Positions 46,137 through 55,936 of a DNA stretch of 64,000 nucleotides are shown here, piece after piece. The notes beneath the pieces were generated by a model, which saw nothing but the letters and a program-made list of their open reading frames with translations, had not been told where the DNA came from and made no database searches. Origin of the DNA: an uncultured Haliea sp. (GTDB taxonomy: Bacteria > Pseudomonadota > Gammaproteobacteria > Pseudomonadales > Halieaceae); assembly GCA_913061115.1 (NCBI GenBank), contig CAJXTK010000001.1, positions 1 to 64,000 on the forward strand. The letters run 5' to 3'. Positions within the stretch are counted from its first letter, which is position 1, and each line of letters begins with the position of its first letter. Position numbers and translations under genes: made by a program.

Positions 46137-47168
46137 TTGAACAGCAAACCTCCCCCGCAACCGTCACCTCGACAGTTGATTCAACAAAGCCTGACTCTGG
46201 AACCCGATGATGCACGTCAATTGGCGACATTGTGTGGCCATCTGGATAGTCATTTACGCCAAATAGAGCAGCGCCTTGGAGTCATCATCAACGCACGGGG
46301 TAACCTGTTACGGCTTAGTGGTCCCGCCGTCAATGTGGCCGCAACTGAGCAGCTGTTGATTCGCGTCTATACTGAGGTCTGCCAAGGCGTGGCACTGAGT
46401 CCAGAGTCACTGCACCTGCACTTGCATGAGGCAGAATTGGGAAGCCTGATCCAATCATCAAGCCCAGAGCCCTCCATTGAGCCCAATCAGATCATTCGCA
46501 CCAAACGGATCTCCGTCAAACCGCGGGGCGAAAACCAGCAAGCCTATGTAAGAACCATCAAGGAATTTGATATCACCTTTGGTATAGGTCCCGCCGGCAC
46601 TGGCAAGACCTACCTTGCGGTTGCATGTGGCGTCGAGGCCTTACTTGAGGAACGGGTGCGCCGTATTATGCTGGTGCGCCCAGCCGTAGAGGCGGGCGAA
46701 AAGCTAGGTTTTCTACCCGGCGATCTGAGCCAAAAAATTGACCCGTATTTACGTCCACTCTACGATGCCCTCTATGAAATGCTGGGCTTCGAAACGGTCA
46801 GTAAATATATCGAGCGCAATATTATCGAAGTGGCCCCCCTGGCCTTTATGCGTGGGCGAACGTTGAACAATGCCTTCATCATTCTCGATGAGGCCCAAAA
46901 CACCACCCGGGAACAAATGAAGATGTTCCTCACCCGCATCGGCTTTGGATCCACCGCCGTAATTACCGGCGACGCCACACAAATCGACCTGCCCCGAGGC
47001 TCACCATCGGGACTGACGCATGCAAGCAATATACTGGACGGCGTTCAAGGCCTCGGGTTTACCTATTTCGGCAACAAAGATGTGGTTCGTCACCCACTGG
47101 TACAGCGCATTGTCGAGGCCTATGATATCGCTGAGAATAACGCTACGCCTGTGGACAAGAGCCAATGA
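46137..47168 (+). CDS. ybeZ: PhoH-family ATPase YbeZ
   Basis: A 343-residue PhoH-like protein. Walker A is GIGPAGTGKTYLAVA (about residues 147-161), Walker B is AFIILDEAQNTT, and the motif FLTRIGFGSTAVITGDATQIDL follows, as usual in the family. It is thought to act with YbeY in RNA maturation as an ATPase/helicase. The start is uncertain: a TTG at 46137 has AGGA just upstream and gives the expected N-terminus, while another TTG is at 46107. Its stop overlaps the ybeY start as ATGA. Confidence 0.92.
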   Translation: MNSKPPPQPSPRQLIQQSLTLEPDDARQLATLCGHLDSHLRQIEQRLGVIINARGNLLRLSGPAVNVAATEQLLIRVYTEVCQGVALSPESLHLHLHEAELGSLIQSSSPEPSIEPNQIIRTKRISVKPRGENQQAYVRTIKEFDITFGIGPAGTGKTYLAVACGVEALLEERVRRIMLVRPAVEAGEKLGFLPGDLSQKIDPYLRPLYDALYEMLGFETVSKYIERNIIEVAPLAFMRGRTLNNAFIILDEAQNTTREQMKMFLTRIGFGSTAVITGDATQIDLPRGSPSGLTHASNILDGVQGLGFTYFGNKDVVRHPLVQRIVEAYDIAENNATPVDKSQ

Positions 47169-47644
47169 AGCTGCTCGTGGATATTCAGACAGCGAGCAGT
47201 GAGCCTCTGCCAGCGGAGGAAGACCTACGCAAGTGGATAGGCGCAGCATTAACCGGTCGAACAACACTGGAGCAGGTGGAAGTCAGTGTTCGACTGGTCG
47301 ACCAGGATGAAATGGCACAGCTGAACGAAACCTATCGCGGCAAAAAAGGGACGACTAACGTGCTTAGCTTTCCAGCGAATCTACCCACAGAACTGGACAT
47401 ACCTCTGTTGGGCGATATCGTCATCTGTGCGCCCGTAGTCGGGGTTGAGGCGACGCAGCAAGGTAAGAGCCAGAGCGCACATTGGGCCCATATGGCCATT
47501 CATGGCGCGCTCCATCTGTTGGGCTATGACCATATCGAAGAGGAAGACGCTAAAATAATGGAAGCTCTGGAAAGCACCATTCTTATGGACCTGAATTACG
47601 CGTGTCCATACAACCTAACTCGGCCCTGCGAGTATTTACTGTGA
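47165..47644 (+). CDS. ybeY: Endoribonuclease YbeY
   Basis: A 159-residue metalloprotein for 16S rRNA 3'-end maturation and late-stage 70S ribosome quality control. The zinc-site motif HGALHLLGYDH (about residues 115-125) is intact, and the preceding NETYRGKKGTTNVLSFP is the conserved family core. The ATG overlaps the phoH stop, and its TGA overlaps the corC GTG. The C-terminal 15 residues, after DLNYACPY, extend beyond the usual end. Confidence 0.95.
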   Translation: MKLLVDIQTASSEPLPAEEDLRKWIGAALTGRTTLEQVEVSVRLVDQDEMAQLNETYRGKKGTTNVLSFPANLPTELDIPLLGDIVICAPVVGVEATQQGKSQSAHWAHMAIHGALHLLGYDHIEEEDAKIMEALESTILMDLNYACPYNLTRPCEYLL

Positions 47645-48489
47645 CGAACGACGACCGCTCTGGGAGTTTGGCCAGCGATAAATCCTGGATAGACAAAATA
47701 GCGCTACTGTTCAACTCTGAACCACGCACCCGCCGGGATCTTGAAGATGTGCTAACCGTGGCCGCTGACAACGAGGTCATAGACCAGGACGCTCGCAGCA
47801 TAATGGAAGGGGCGATGCAGGTGAGTGATATGCAAACCAGAGACATCATGATCCCTCGCTCGCAAATGGTTTCTATTAAGGCGGAAGCGACTCTGGACGA
47901 CATTTTGCCCCAGATCATTGCGTCGGCCCACTCCCGCTACCCGGTGATTGGAGACAGTCCTGACGAGATTCTGGGCATTCTGCTGGCCAAGGACCTTCTG
48001 CCGCAAATTCTCGCTCCGGATAATGACGCGTTCAAGGTGACAGATATGCTACGCACCACGATGGTGGTCCCGGAGAGTAAGCGCCTCAACATCCTGCTGC
48101 GCGAATTTCGTGAAAAGCACAATCATATGGCTATCGTTATCGATGAGTACGGCGGCGTAGCCGGACTGGTGACTATCGAAGATGTGCTGGAGGAAATCGT
48201 TGGCGAGATTGAGGATGAGACCGACACAGAGGCCGATCGATTTATCCACGTTATAGCTGACCAGTTATTTATGGTGAATGCGCTCACACCGATTGAAGAG
48301 TTCAATACTTTTTTTGAATCCGAGTGCAGCGATGAAGAATTCGATACTATCGGAGGGCTGGTCATACATGCGTTTGGACATATGCCTGCGCCTCATGAGT
48401 TTACCGTTATTGATGGTTTCAAATTTGAGGTGGTCAAAGCCGACCAGCGAAAAATTTACAGCCTCCACGTTAGCCCGTCACAAGACTAG
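47641..48489 (+). CDS. corC: CorC/YbeX, CBS-domain protein with transporter-associated domain
   Basis: A 282-residue cytoplasmic protein with two CBS domains (about residues 60-180, with RDIMIPRSQMVSI and GILLAKDLLP) and a CorC/HlyC domain (about 190-275, with DEEFDTIGGLV). It has been linked to Mg/Co handling and, in E. coli, to ribosome metabolism together with YbeY. The GTG at 47641 overlaps the ybeY stop (GTGA) and is preferred to another GTG at 47602. Lnt follows after 23 nt. Confidence 0.93.
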   Translation: MTNDDRSGSLASDKSWIDKIALLFNSEPRTRRDLEDVLTVAADNEVIDQDARSIMEGAMQVSDMQTRDIMIPRSQMVSIKAEATLDDILPQIIASAHSRYPVIGDSPDEILGILLAKDLLPQILAPDNDAFKVTDMLRTTMVVPESKRLNILLREFREKHNHMAIVIDEYGGVAGLVTIEDVLEEIVGEIEDETDTEADRFIHVIADQLFMVNALTPIEEFNTFFESECSDEEFDTIGGLVIHAFGHMPAPHEFTVIDGFKFEVVKADQRKIYSLHVSPSQD

Positions 48490-48512
48490 CCAGCAAACAG
48501 CGATAATAATTC

Positions 48513-50030
48513 ATGCGCGCAGAAACCGGCATCGGCCTTAACCCTCTAGTCGTCCTAGTGTCTGCCCCACTGGCCGGAGCCATGGTCACACTGTCACTGT
48601 CGCCCTTCAATATCTGGCCGGCGGGCATTTTAAGTTGTGCCATTTATGCCTACCTACTGTGTGCCTGCAGCGCTCGGCAGGGCCTGTGGCGCGGCTGGCT
48701 TTTCGGTCTGGGCATGTTCGGTACCGGAATTTCCTGGATCTACGTCAGCATCCATGTCCACGGCCATGCCAGCATTCTCCTCGCCGCGGGGTTGACCGCA
48801 CTGTTTTGTGCCGCACTGGCACTGCTACAGGCACTGTTTGCGTGGTGCTATGTGCAGTTTATCCGCCCCCTGCCCGGCGGCATGCTGGTAGGTTTTCCGG
48901 CTCTTTGGGTGCTGTTTGAATGGCTTCGTGATTGGTTTCTCACTGGCTTCCCTTGGCTCTATCTTGGCTACGCCCATGCTGAAACCTGGCTATCAGGATG
49001 GGCGCCTATAACAGGCGTGTTCGGGTTGTCGTTCATCTGCGCACTCTCAGGCACCTGTCTGTTTCTTGCATGGCGCAGTCGAAAATTAATCACATGTACT
49101 ACCTATGCGGTCATAATGGTCACTGTGTGGGGCGGCGGTGCTATCCTCAAGCCAACGCAGTGGGTTGCCAAAGCCAGCGAAAAGCCACTTACAGTGGCTA
49201 TCGTCCAGCCCAATGTTTCGCAGGAGAATAAATGGGACCCACAGTGGTACCAACCCATCCTGAAACAATTAAGTGAAGCCACCGACCCGATATTGGGGCA
49301 CGATATTGTTATCTGGCCTGAATCAGCAGTCCCCAACTACTATCAGCGGGCGCAGGAATTCCTCGGCCCGTTGGCACGTCGCGCAGCAGACGCCAACACT
49401 ACCCTGATCACCGGCATTCCGTTTCGTGCGGTAGGCAGCAGTACCTACTACAACAGCATCGCCGCACTGGGCTATGGAGAAGGTATCTATCATAAGCAGC
49501 GATTAGTGCCCTTTGGAGAATATGTCCCACTGGAGGACCAGTTACGCGGCCTGATCGACTTTTTTGATTTACCCATGTCTGCCTTCAGTGCTGGGCCGCA
49601 AGCGCAACAGCCCCTGCGGGCAGCGGGCTACCGTATTGCGCCTTTTATTTGCTATGAAATAGTCTACGGCGGTCTTGTCGCCAAGAGCGCTCGTGATGCA
49701 GACCTGTTAGTAACGATCAGTAACGACAGTTGGTTTGGTGACTCCATCGGTCCCTGGCAACACCTACAAATCGCCCAGATGCGGGGCCGTGAAAATGGAC
49801 GATTTGTGCTCCGAGCTACCAATAACGGCATCTCCGCCATTATTGATCACCAGGGGCACATCGTGAAACGTACCGAGCAATTCGTAGCCACCACGCTAAC
49901 AGGGGAGGCAGAAGTCATGCTAGGCAATACGCCCTTTAGCAGTTTTGGCAACACCCCCATTATCGCCGGCTGCTTCATCAGCCTGCTACTCATGGCGCTT
50001 ATGTACTTTGGATTCTGGCGCGACAACTAG
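48513..50030 (+). CDS. lnt: Apolipoprotein N-acyltransferase Lnt
   Basis: A 505-residue inner-membrane enzyme with about eight transmembrane segments in its first 210 residues and a periplasmic nitrilase-type domain. It adds the third acyl chain to lipoproteins. The catalytic triad is visible: E270 in WPESAVPNYY, K328 in KQRLVPFGEYVPLE and C380 in FICYEIVYG. It is the last gene of the miaB-phoH-ybeY-corC-lnt run. Its product is needed by LptE and by the other lipoproteins encoded in the window. Confidence 0.95.
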   Translation: MRAETGIGLNPLVVLVSAPLAGAMVTLSLSPFNIWPAGILSCAIYAYLLCACSARQGLWRGWLFGLGMFGTGISWIYVSIHVHGHASILLAAGLTALFCAALALLQALFAWCYVQFIRPLPGGMLVGFPALWVLFEWLRDWFLTGFPWLYLGYAHAETWLSGWAPITGVFGLSFICALSGTCLFLAWRSRKLITCTTYAVIMVTVWGGGAILKPTQWVAKASEKPLTVAIVQPNVSQENKWDPQWYQPILKQLSEATDPILGHDIVIWPESAVPNYYQRAQEFLGPLARRAADANTTLITGIPFRAVGSSTYYNSIAALGYGEGIYHKQRLVPFGEYVPLEDQLRGLIDFFDLPMSAFSAGPQAQQPLRAAGYRIAPFICYEIVYGGLVAKSARDADLLVTISNDSWFGDSIGPWQHLQIAQMRGRENGRFVLRATNNGISAIIDHQGHIVKRTEQFVATTLTGEAEVMLGNTPFSSFGNTPIIAGCFISLLLMALMYFGFWRDN

Positions 50031-50139
50031 CAGAGCTTTGCACCTCACGCGCAAGTCAATCTTTTTATGGTGTGTGCTGAGCGGCCAAGCTCACCGCGGT
50101 AAGCCGTGCACCACAAATAAGCCGCTTCTAACCAGACCC

Positions 50140-50169
50140 TTCGCAGCCAACCACAATAACTGCTAGAAT
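50140..50169 (+). promoter_or_regulatory. Candidate leuS promoter
   Basis: TTCGCA (50140-50145) and TAGAAT (50164-50169), 18 nt apart, lie 93 nt before leuS in the 231-bp gap after lnt. The match is moderate (4 of 6 and 5 of 6 bases). I see no attenuator or terminator in this gap. Confidence 0.33.
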
Positions 50170-50261
50170 CCACGCTTAATTTTCGCTCGCAGCAGCCTCA
50201 TAAGAGATTGCAATTCGTTCGATTTCTCACCTCATACCAAGGACGCTTCGCGTAACTCGTA

Positions 50262-52709
50262 ATGGATCAGCACTACAACCCACAGACTCTGGAAAAGGTC
50301 GCACAGGAACAATGGCTTTCAAGCAATAGCTTCGCCGTAAAACAGGACGATACGCGAGAAAAATTCTATTGCCTCGCCATGTTTCCCTACCCCAGCGGTC
50401 AGCTGCACATGGGGCACGTACGCAACTACACCATTGCCGACGTGATCGCTCGCTATCAGCGCATGCAAGGCAAGAATGTCCTGCAACCCATGGGCTGGGA
50501 TGCCTTTGGCCTGCCTGCGGAAAACGCGGCTATCAAGAATAACGTTCCACCGGCGCAGTGGACTGCCCAGAACATCGATTACATGCGAACACAACTGCAG
50601 CGGCTAGGTTTCGCCTACGACTGGGACCGAGAGCTGGCCACGTGCGATCCAACATACTACCGCTGGGAACAGTGGTTTTTTACCCGCCTGTTTGAAAAAG
50701 GGTTGGCATACAAGAAAAAGGCCGAGGTCAACTGGTGTGAAACCGACCAGACCGTGCTGGCTAACGAACAGGTCGTCAACGGCTGTTGCTGGCGCTGTGA
50801 TACTCCGGTGGAACGGCGCGAGATCGACCAGTGGTTTATCAAGATAACCGACTACGCCGAACAACTGTTAACTGACCTAGACAAACTAGACCAGTGGCCG
50901 GAACAGGTGCGCACTATGCAGCGCAACTGGATCGGCCGCTCCGAAGGAGTGGATCTGGATTTCACCCTCGCTGATGGCGCGACACTGAGCGTTTACACTA
51001 CCCGCCCAGACACACTGATGGGCGTGACCTACCTGGCGGTCGCACTTCAGCATCCTATGGCCAGAGCAGCGGCTCAAGACAAGCCGGAGCTGGCTGCTTT
51101 TATTGAATCACAGGGCAACATCAAGGTCGCCGAAGCCGACATGGCTACAATGGAAAAGGTGGGCATGGCGACCGGTCTAATGGCCACCCACCCCATAACC
51201 GGCAAAGAGCTGCCTGTTTGGGCCGCCAATTTCGTACTCATGAGTTATGGCTCGGGTGCCGTCATGTCAGTGCCCGGTCACGATCAGCGCGACTGGGAGT
51301 TTGCGACACGCTACGACCTACCCATCACGCAGGTCATCTCCCCTGCAAACGATCAAGCGTGTGATCTTAGCCTTGGCGCGTTTACTGAAAAGGGGGTGCT
51401 GGTCAATTCAGGCGAATTCGACGGTCTGAATTTCCAGCAGGCCTTTTCGACTATCGCTGATCGCCTTGAGGCTGAGGGCAAGGGGAAGCGTTCTGTAAAC
51501 TTTCGCCTGCGGGACTGGGGCGTCTCACGCCAGCGCTATTGGGGCGCACCCATTCCCATTATTAACTGTGACAGCTGCGGTGCGGTTGCTGTCCCTGCTG
51601 AGGACTTGCCGGTCGTCCTGCCCACCGACATCAAATTTGTGGGAGAGGGCTCTCCCCTCAAACAGATGCCTGAATTTTACCAAACCCATTGTCCCCGTTG
51701 CGGCAAAGATGCCATCCGAGAAACCGACACCTTCGATACCTTCATGGAATCCTCTTGGTACTATGCACGCTACACTTGCGCCAATAATAACCAAACTATG
51801 CTGGATGCCGAGGCGGATTATTGGGCCCCGGTGGACCAGTATGTGGGTGGTATCGAACACGCTATCCTGCATCTGCTGTACTCGCGTTTTTTCCACAAGC
51901 TGATGCGGGACGAGGGGCTGGTGAATTCTGATGAGCCATTCATCCGTTTGCTGACTCAAGGAATGGTACTGAAAGACGGCGTCAAAATGTCCAAATCCAA
52001 GGGCAACACCGTCGACCCGCAGTCGTTGATTGATCGCTACGGTGCCGACACTGTGCGCCTGTTCAGCATGTTCGCGGCGCCTCCAGAGCAATCTCTGGAG
52101 TGGTCAGACTCAGGTGTGGAGGGTGCCAACCGATTCCTCAAACGCCTTTGGAAAATGGCGGCTATACACACTGCATCCGGTCCTGTTTTGGCATTAGACA
52201 TAGCCGCCCTGAACGATCAACAAAAAAATACCCGCCGCAAAACGCATGAAACCATTGCCAAGGTGAGTGACGATTATGGTCGCCGTCAGACATTTAACAC
52301 GGCCATCGCCGCGATCATGGCGCTGTGCAACGAACTGGGCAAACTGGACAACGATGAATCCAGTCGTAGCATAATTGACGAGGCTCTCCACGCTATCGTG
52401 TTGATGCTCAATCCCATTGTGCCCCATGTGTGTCACGCACTGTGGCCGATCCTCGGCGGCAAGGGTGATATTCTCAATGCCCCTTGGCCCAATGTTGACG
52501 AAGGCGCTCTTCCCCGCGACAGCATCGAGATAGTCGTTCAGGTGAACGGCAAAGTACGCGCAAGAATAGAAGTCCCCGTCGATGCCGACAAGGATACCGT
52601 AGAATCGCTGGCACGTTCGCAGCAGAACGTGGGGCGCTTTTTGGAAGAACTCACCGTGCGTAAAGTTATTGTAGTGCCGGGCAAACTCATTAATATCGTG
52701 GCCAACTAA
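50262..52709 (+). CDS. leuS: Leucyl-tRNA synthetase
   Basis: An 815-residue class I aminoacyl-tRNA synthetase. The HIGH motif appears as HMGH (residues 49-52, in [16 protein letters not shown]) and the KMSKS loop is at 575-579. The editing CP1 domain (about 220-420) has the Thr-rich motif [16 protein letters not shown] and the GHDQRD element. It charges tRNA-Leu and clears mischarged tRNA. LptE starts 9 nt after its stop, so leuS-lptE-holA is probably one transcript. Confidence 0.97.
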   Translation: MDQHYNPQTLEKVAQEQWLSSNSFAVKQDDTREKFYCLAMFPYPSGQLHMGHVRNYTIADVIARYQRMQGKNVLQPMGWDAFGLPAENAAIKNNVPPAQWTAQNIDYMRTQLQRLGFAYDWDRELATCDPTYYRWEQWFFTRLFEKGLAYKKKAEVNWCETDQTVLANEQVVNGCCWRCDTPVERREIDQWFIKITDYAEQLLTDLDKLDQWPEQVRTMQRNWIGRSEGVDLDFTLADGATLSVYTTRPDTLMGVTYLAVALQHPMARAAAQDKPELAAFIESQGNIKVAEADMATMEKVGMATGLMATHPITGKELPVWAANFVLMSYGSGAVMSVPGHDQRDWEFATRYDLPITQVISPANDQACDLSLGAFTEKGVLVNSGEFDGLNFQQAFSTIADRLEAEGKGKRSVNFRLRDWGVSRQRYWGAPIPIINCDSCGAVAVPAEDLPVVLPTDIKFVGEGSPLKQMPEFYQTHCPRCGKDAIRETDTFDTFMESSWYYARYTCANNNQTMLDAEADYWAPVDQYVGGIEHAILHLLYSRFFHKLMRDEGLVNSDEPFIRLLTQGMVLKDGVKMSKSKGNTVDPQSLIDRYGADTVRLFSMFAAPPEQSLEWSDSGVEGANRFLKRLWKMAAIHTASGPVLALDIAALNDQQKNTRRKTHETIAKVSDDYGRRQTFNTAIAAIMALCNELGKLDNDESSRSIIDEALHAIVLMLNPIVPHVCHALWPILGGKGDILNAPWPNVDEGALPRDSIEIVVQVNGKVRARIEVPVDADKDTVESLARSQQNVGRFLEELTVRKVIVVPGKLINIVAN

Positions 52710-52718
52710 CCCCTGACA

Positions 52719-53297
52719 ATGAGACTCACCATGGACAGTCGCCTTAGCCAATACAGCTTAATTTTTGTCATGACTTGTCTGCTTGCTGCCTGCGGATTCC
52801 AACTGCGTGGTGTGGGCAGCATGGCCATACCGGAAGCATGGAAGAGTATGTATCTGGTCACTAACAGTCCAAACAGTGACTTCAGCCGGGACGTGGTGTC
52901 ACAACTTGCCGCCAATGATGTGCAGTGGACCGATCGTGAAAATGCCACTTTCAGGCTGGTGCTGAGTCCAGAGCTCTTTAAACAACGCAATCTTTCTCTC
53001 AACTCCGAGGCCCGAGTCGCCGAACTCGAACTCACCATGAGCTCGAAATTTAGGATAGTCGATGCCCGCAACGAGGAGGTTATGCCGCTAACCACTGTAA
53101 TGGTGGTCAAGCAAATGGAGAATAACCCGCGTAATGTGGTCGGCAAGGCCTCGGAAGTTCGGCTGATTCAGGGCGAAATGAGCACTGAACTGGCCGCACA
53201 GATTATGCGGCGTATTAGTTTTTACGCTGCCAGTTTCCAGTACTCGACACCCGCTTCACTTCCAACGACAACACCAGCCTCTGTCCCGGCGCAATAG
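52719..53297 (+). CDS. lptE: LPS-assembly lipoprotein LptE
   Basis: A 192-residue outer-membrane lipoprotein, with lipobox LLAAC (Cys about residue 26) followed by GFQLRGVGS, the typical LptE N-terminus. It forms the plug of the LptD barrel that inserts lipopolysaccharide into the outer leaflet. The ATG at 52719 is used; another at 52731 is equally possible. It follows leuS by 9 nt and precedes holA by 6 nt. A Thr/Pro-rich tail closes the protein. Confidence 0.93.
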   Translation: MRLTMDSRLSQYSLIFVMTCLLAACGFQLRGVGSMAIPEAWKSMYLVTNSPNSDFSRDVVSQLAANDVQWTDRENATFRLVLSPELFKQRNLSLNSEARVAELELTMSSKFRIVDARNEEVMPLTTVMVVKQMENNPRNVVGKASEVRLIQGEMSTELAAQIMRRISFYAASFQYSTPASLPTTTPASVPAQ

Positions 53298-53303
53298 CCA
53301 GTC

Positions 53304-54314
53304 ATGCGCCTATACCCCGAGAAACTGGCCGACCATCTGCAGCAAAAACTTCTTCCTGTCTATCTGGTGAGTGGCGATGAGCCCCTGTTATTGCAGGAGT
53401 GCTGTGACCAAATTCGCCAGAAAGCACGGGCAGAGAATTGTAACGAACGTGAGATTATCGAAGGGGGCGTCTCTAATTTCAACTGGCAGGATATCCTGCA
53501 TAGCGCTTCTAACATGTCACTGTTTGCCGATCGCAAGCTGATTGAGCTGCGTCTACCCAGTGGCAAGCCAGGAGCGGAAGGCAGCAAAGCCCTGTGCGAA
53601 TATCTAGACATCGCCAGCGGCGACGATGTACTGCTGATTGTGTCGGGAAAAATTGACAAACAATCGACCAATAGCAAGTGGTATAAGGCCCTCGACAAAG
53701 CGGGTGTCACTGTCCAGGTGTGGCCGGTGGATGCCAAGAATCTGCCCCGCTGGCTGCAACAAAGAGTCCGCAACGCTGGCATGAGTATCGATGACGATGC
53801 CCTGCGGTTGCTGTGTGAGCGGATGGAGGGCAACCTGTTGGCCGCGGTGCAGGAAGTTGAAAAACTGAAACTGTTGGCAGCAGATTCTAAAATTACGATG
53901 CAAACGGTCACTGAAGCGGTATCCGACAATGCCCGCTACAACTTGTTCGACATGGCCGATAACGCCCTGAAAGGCAACACCAGCGTCAGCTTGCGCATGC
54001 TGTATGGACTTCGCGCAGAAGGTACGGAGCCCCCAGTGGTATTGTGGGCCTTAGTCCGGGAGATTCGGACTCTTTACGAAGCACAACTGGATTGCGACAG
54101 CGGTCAAAGTACACAGCAGGCGCTCAGCTCTCGGCGCGTATGGCAAAATCGCATGCCCTTGATGCAGGCCGCGCTAACGCGCCACAACACGCACTCGTTA
54201 TCTTTGCTGCTGGAGCAGGCCGCTCGAGCGGACGGCAGTATCAAAGGTTTTGCTGACGGCAAACCCTGGGATAATCTCTCACGTCTGGTCATCACGCTAT
54301 GCCGGGCTAATTAA
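53304..54314 (+). CDS. holA: DNA polymerase III subunit delta
   Basis: A 336-residue clamp-loader subunit that opens the beta clamp. The N-terminal block PVYLVSGDEPLLLQECCDQIR, the stretch LRLPSGKPGAEGSKAL, and the C-terminal DGKPWDNLSRLVITLCRA match the family, and the length is usual. The ATG at 53304 is 6 nt after lptE. It is the last gene of the leuS-lptE-holA run, followed after 135 nt by SOS-controlled imuA on the same strand. Confidence 0.94.
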   Translation: MRLYPEKLADHLQQKLLPVYLVSGDEPLLLQECCDQIRQKARAENCNEREIIEGGVSNFNWQDILHSASNMSLFADRKLIELRLPSGKPGAEGSKALCEYLDIASGDDVLLIVSGKIDKQSTNSKWYKALDKAGVTVQVWPVDAKNLPRWLQQRVRNAGMSIDDDALRLLCERMEGNLLAAVQEVEKLKLLAADSKITMQTVTEAVSDNARYNLFDMADNALKGNTSVSLRMLYGLRAEGTEPPVVLWALVREIRTLYEAQLDCDSGQSTQQALSSRRVWQNRMPLMQAALTRHNTHSLSLLLEQAARADGSIKGFADGKPWDNLSRLVITLCRAN

Positions 54315-54401
54315 GTACTCGCTTGTTTTCTGGCCTATTATAGAATTCGACAGCTCCCAACCCCGTCATTCATAGCTTGCATTCTGTCTTTTTCAATACT
54401 A

Positions 54402-54417
54402 CTGTATGTATATACAG
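54402..54417 (+). promoter_or_regulatory. LexA-binding site (SOS box) of imuA
   Basis: CTGTATGTATATACAG is a CTG-N10-CAG box one base from perfect symmetry (ACTGTATGT/ATATACAGT arms). It ends 32 nt before the imuA ATG, where repressor would block transcription start. It is independent of the holA transcript. Confidence 0.9.
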
Positions 54418-54449
54418 TTTTATAGACAGACAACCCCGAGGTGCAGGCT

Positions 54450-55178
54450 ATGAATGAGATGCTGGAACAGATTATCAATCGCAACGACACTTGGCGTGGG
54501 CGCCCCCCCCACTTTCAGGGTCAGAGTATTTCAGCGAATAGCGATTGCAACGGCTCTTCGAGCCTTTCCTCTGGCCATGCAGCACTGGATGCACAATTGC
54601 AGCAGGGCGGCTGGCCTCTGGACGGTACCATTGAGTTGCTAAGCGACGGCTGTGGGCTGGGCGCCATGGGCCTGTTCCTGCCCGCCATGGAGCGCCTTAG
54701 CGACCAGGGCCGCTGGCAAGTATTTATCGCTCCACCCTATATACCCTATGCCCCACTTTTGGCCGGTCGAGGTATCGACACCCAACAGATTTTGATGGTC
54801 CATCCCAAAAATCGTCAGGAGCGTTTATGGGCGACTGAACAAGCTCTACGCAGCACCACCTGCAGCGCTGTATTCAGCTGGCTGGGCGCACAAAACTATA
54901 ACTACAGCGAATTGCGCAAACTACAACTGGCGGCCGCCAGTGGGGATAGCCTGGCCGTACTGTTTCGCCCCAACCAGGCACACCACAACAGCGCTCCTTC
55001 CAGCCTGCGCATGCAAATGCGCGAGTACCGCAAAGTACACATCCTCAAGCAACGTGGCGGCAACCAATCCATCGACGTGGATCTATCCCCCGCAGAAGAT
55101 GAGCCACTGCAACCACAACTATGGGAATTACCGGTCTGGACAGCTAATAGCCAACACAGTCCTGCAATGGGCGTATAA
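54450..55178 (+). CDS. imuA: ImuA, SOS mutagenesis cassette protein
   Basis: A 242-residue RecA/SulA-like protein of the imuA-imuB-dnaE2 SOS cassette. The GHAALDAQLQQGGWPLDGTIELL block, the IAPPYIPYAPLLAGRGID stretch and SAVFSWLG match ImuA; a true Walker A motif is not visible. It supports error-prone translesion synthesis with ImuB. The ATG at 54450 has GAGG 8 nt upstream; a GTG at 54441 is also in frame. A LexA box lies 32 nt upstream. Unlike most cassettes, imuB does not follow directly: an antisense gene intervenes, and imuB has its own LexA box. Confidence 0.87.
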   Translation: MNEMLEQIINRNDTWRGRPPHFQGQSISANSDCNGSSSLSSGHAALDAQLQQGGWPLDGTIELLSDGCGLGAMGLFLPAMERLSDQGRWQVFIAPPYIPYAPLLAGRGIDTQQILMVHPKNRQERLWATEQALRSTTCSAVFSWLGAQNYNYSELRKLQLAAASGDSLAVLFRPNQAHHNSAPSSLRMQMREYRKVHILKQRGGNQSIDVDLSPAEDEPLQPQLWELPVWTANSQHSPAMGV

Positions 55179-55284
55179 CCTGCAGCGACTTAATTGCCCG
55201 CGCACGCTTGCTTATCCGCCCGCCATAGAGGTGTAGGTTTCCTAATCACACTCATCTTCACTTACCTGCTGGAGAATACGAGTC

Positions 55285-55590
55285 CTATTTCTCTGCAAGG
55301 AGATTGGAGCGAACCTGGAATTCAATGACTTCATCATTGTAAACCCGAGAAAAGTCTTCCACTTTTGCGACCAAAATTAGGTGTTGCTGAGGGGCCATTA
55401 AGCCACATCCTATGTAGGCCTCCGCATGCAGCAGGTACTTTTCTGCCGCCAACTGCCCCCTGTACATTACTTCATCACTGGCGACTGCGCCATCAGGCAA
55501 CACGGGCAACTCGCCCGGCCTCTTAACAGGACAGTCAGCAGAGGCATTGAATGCCAGACAGATCAGGACAGTCATTAATAAAACTTTCAT
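55285..55590 (-). CDS. Small exported protein of unknown function between imuA and imuB
   Basis: A 101-residue protein with a signal peptide (about residues 1-18, NASA-DC). The mature part has two cysteines and a central acidic stretch, QLAAEKYLLHAEAYIGCGL; I recognise no family. The ATG at 55590 has GGGAGA about 8 nt upstream; the frame extends to 55671. It runs against imuA and away from imuB, so it splits the cassette. A 15-bp palindrome GTAACTTTAAGTAAC sits just upstream at 55608-55622. Confidence 0.66.
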   Translation of the reverse strand: MKVLLMTVLICLAFNASADCPVKRPGELPVLPDGAVASDEVMYRGQLAAEKYLLHAEAYIGCGLMAPQQHLILVAKVEDFSRVYNDEVIEFQVRSNLLAEK

Positions 55591-55843
55591 CAGTAGATCT
55601 CCCGCATGTAACTTTAAGTAACATAACTCAAAGAATATGTTACCACTATCTACCCATCGCAGATCAATCACAACCTCGATCCTGCATATTATTCATTAAA
55701 TATTGTACATAAATAGTTATCTAAAGCAGTGATCCAAAGTTCTAATTCGTGCACCAATTTGTCACCTAAGGTAACAATTAGAGGTACAGAATGTGGCCCA
55801 GACACCACAAAAGTGGTGCTTTATCGCTGCCGGCAGAGAAATA

Positions 55844-55885
55844 GATAGCAATAATACTGTATATATATACAGTATTATTGCTATC
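55844..55885. repeat. 42-bp perfect palindrome centred on a consensus LexA box
   Basis: The 21-base arms GATAGCAATAATACTGTATAT (positions 55844-55864, described here as GATAGCAATAATACT followed by GTATAT) and 55865-55885 pair without a mismatch. The centre, 55857-55872, is CTGTATATATATACAG, the ideal SOS box. The symmetry extends 13 bp beyond the box on each side, much further than LexA needs. The next outward pair, at 55843 and 55886, does not match. Confidence 0.95.
55857..55872 (+). promoter_or_regulatory. LexA-binding site (consensus SOS box) of imuB
   Basis: CTGTATATATATACAG equals the E. coli LexA consensus core. It ends 64 nt before the imuB ATG at 55937. The site also proves that the longer frame start at 55793 is not used. 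Confidence 0.93.
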
Positions 55886-55936
55886 ATAAAAGTGTTGTCT
55901 TTGCCGTTTACAGGCCACTACTCGAGGGAAAAAATT

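Larger units (their letters stand above)
55591..55936. other. AT-rich regulatory region upstream of imuB
   Basis: These 346 bp hold no supported gene, only the upstream extension of the imuB frame, which would read through the LexA box. It is AT-rich and contains three symmetric elements: a 15-bp site at 55608-55622, a related 15-bp site GTCACCTAAGGTAAC at 55761-55775 (11 of 15 bases shared), and the 42-bp palindrome with the LexA box at 55844-55885. Confidence 0.7.

Noticed and set aside
51525-52091. 188-codon minus-strand frame inside leuS
   Set aside because: It is antisense to the leucyl-tRNA synthetase KMSKS region.
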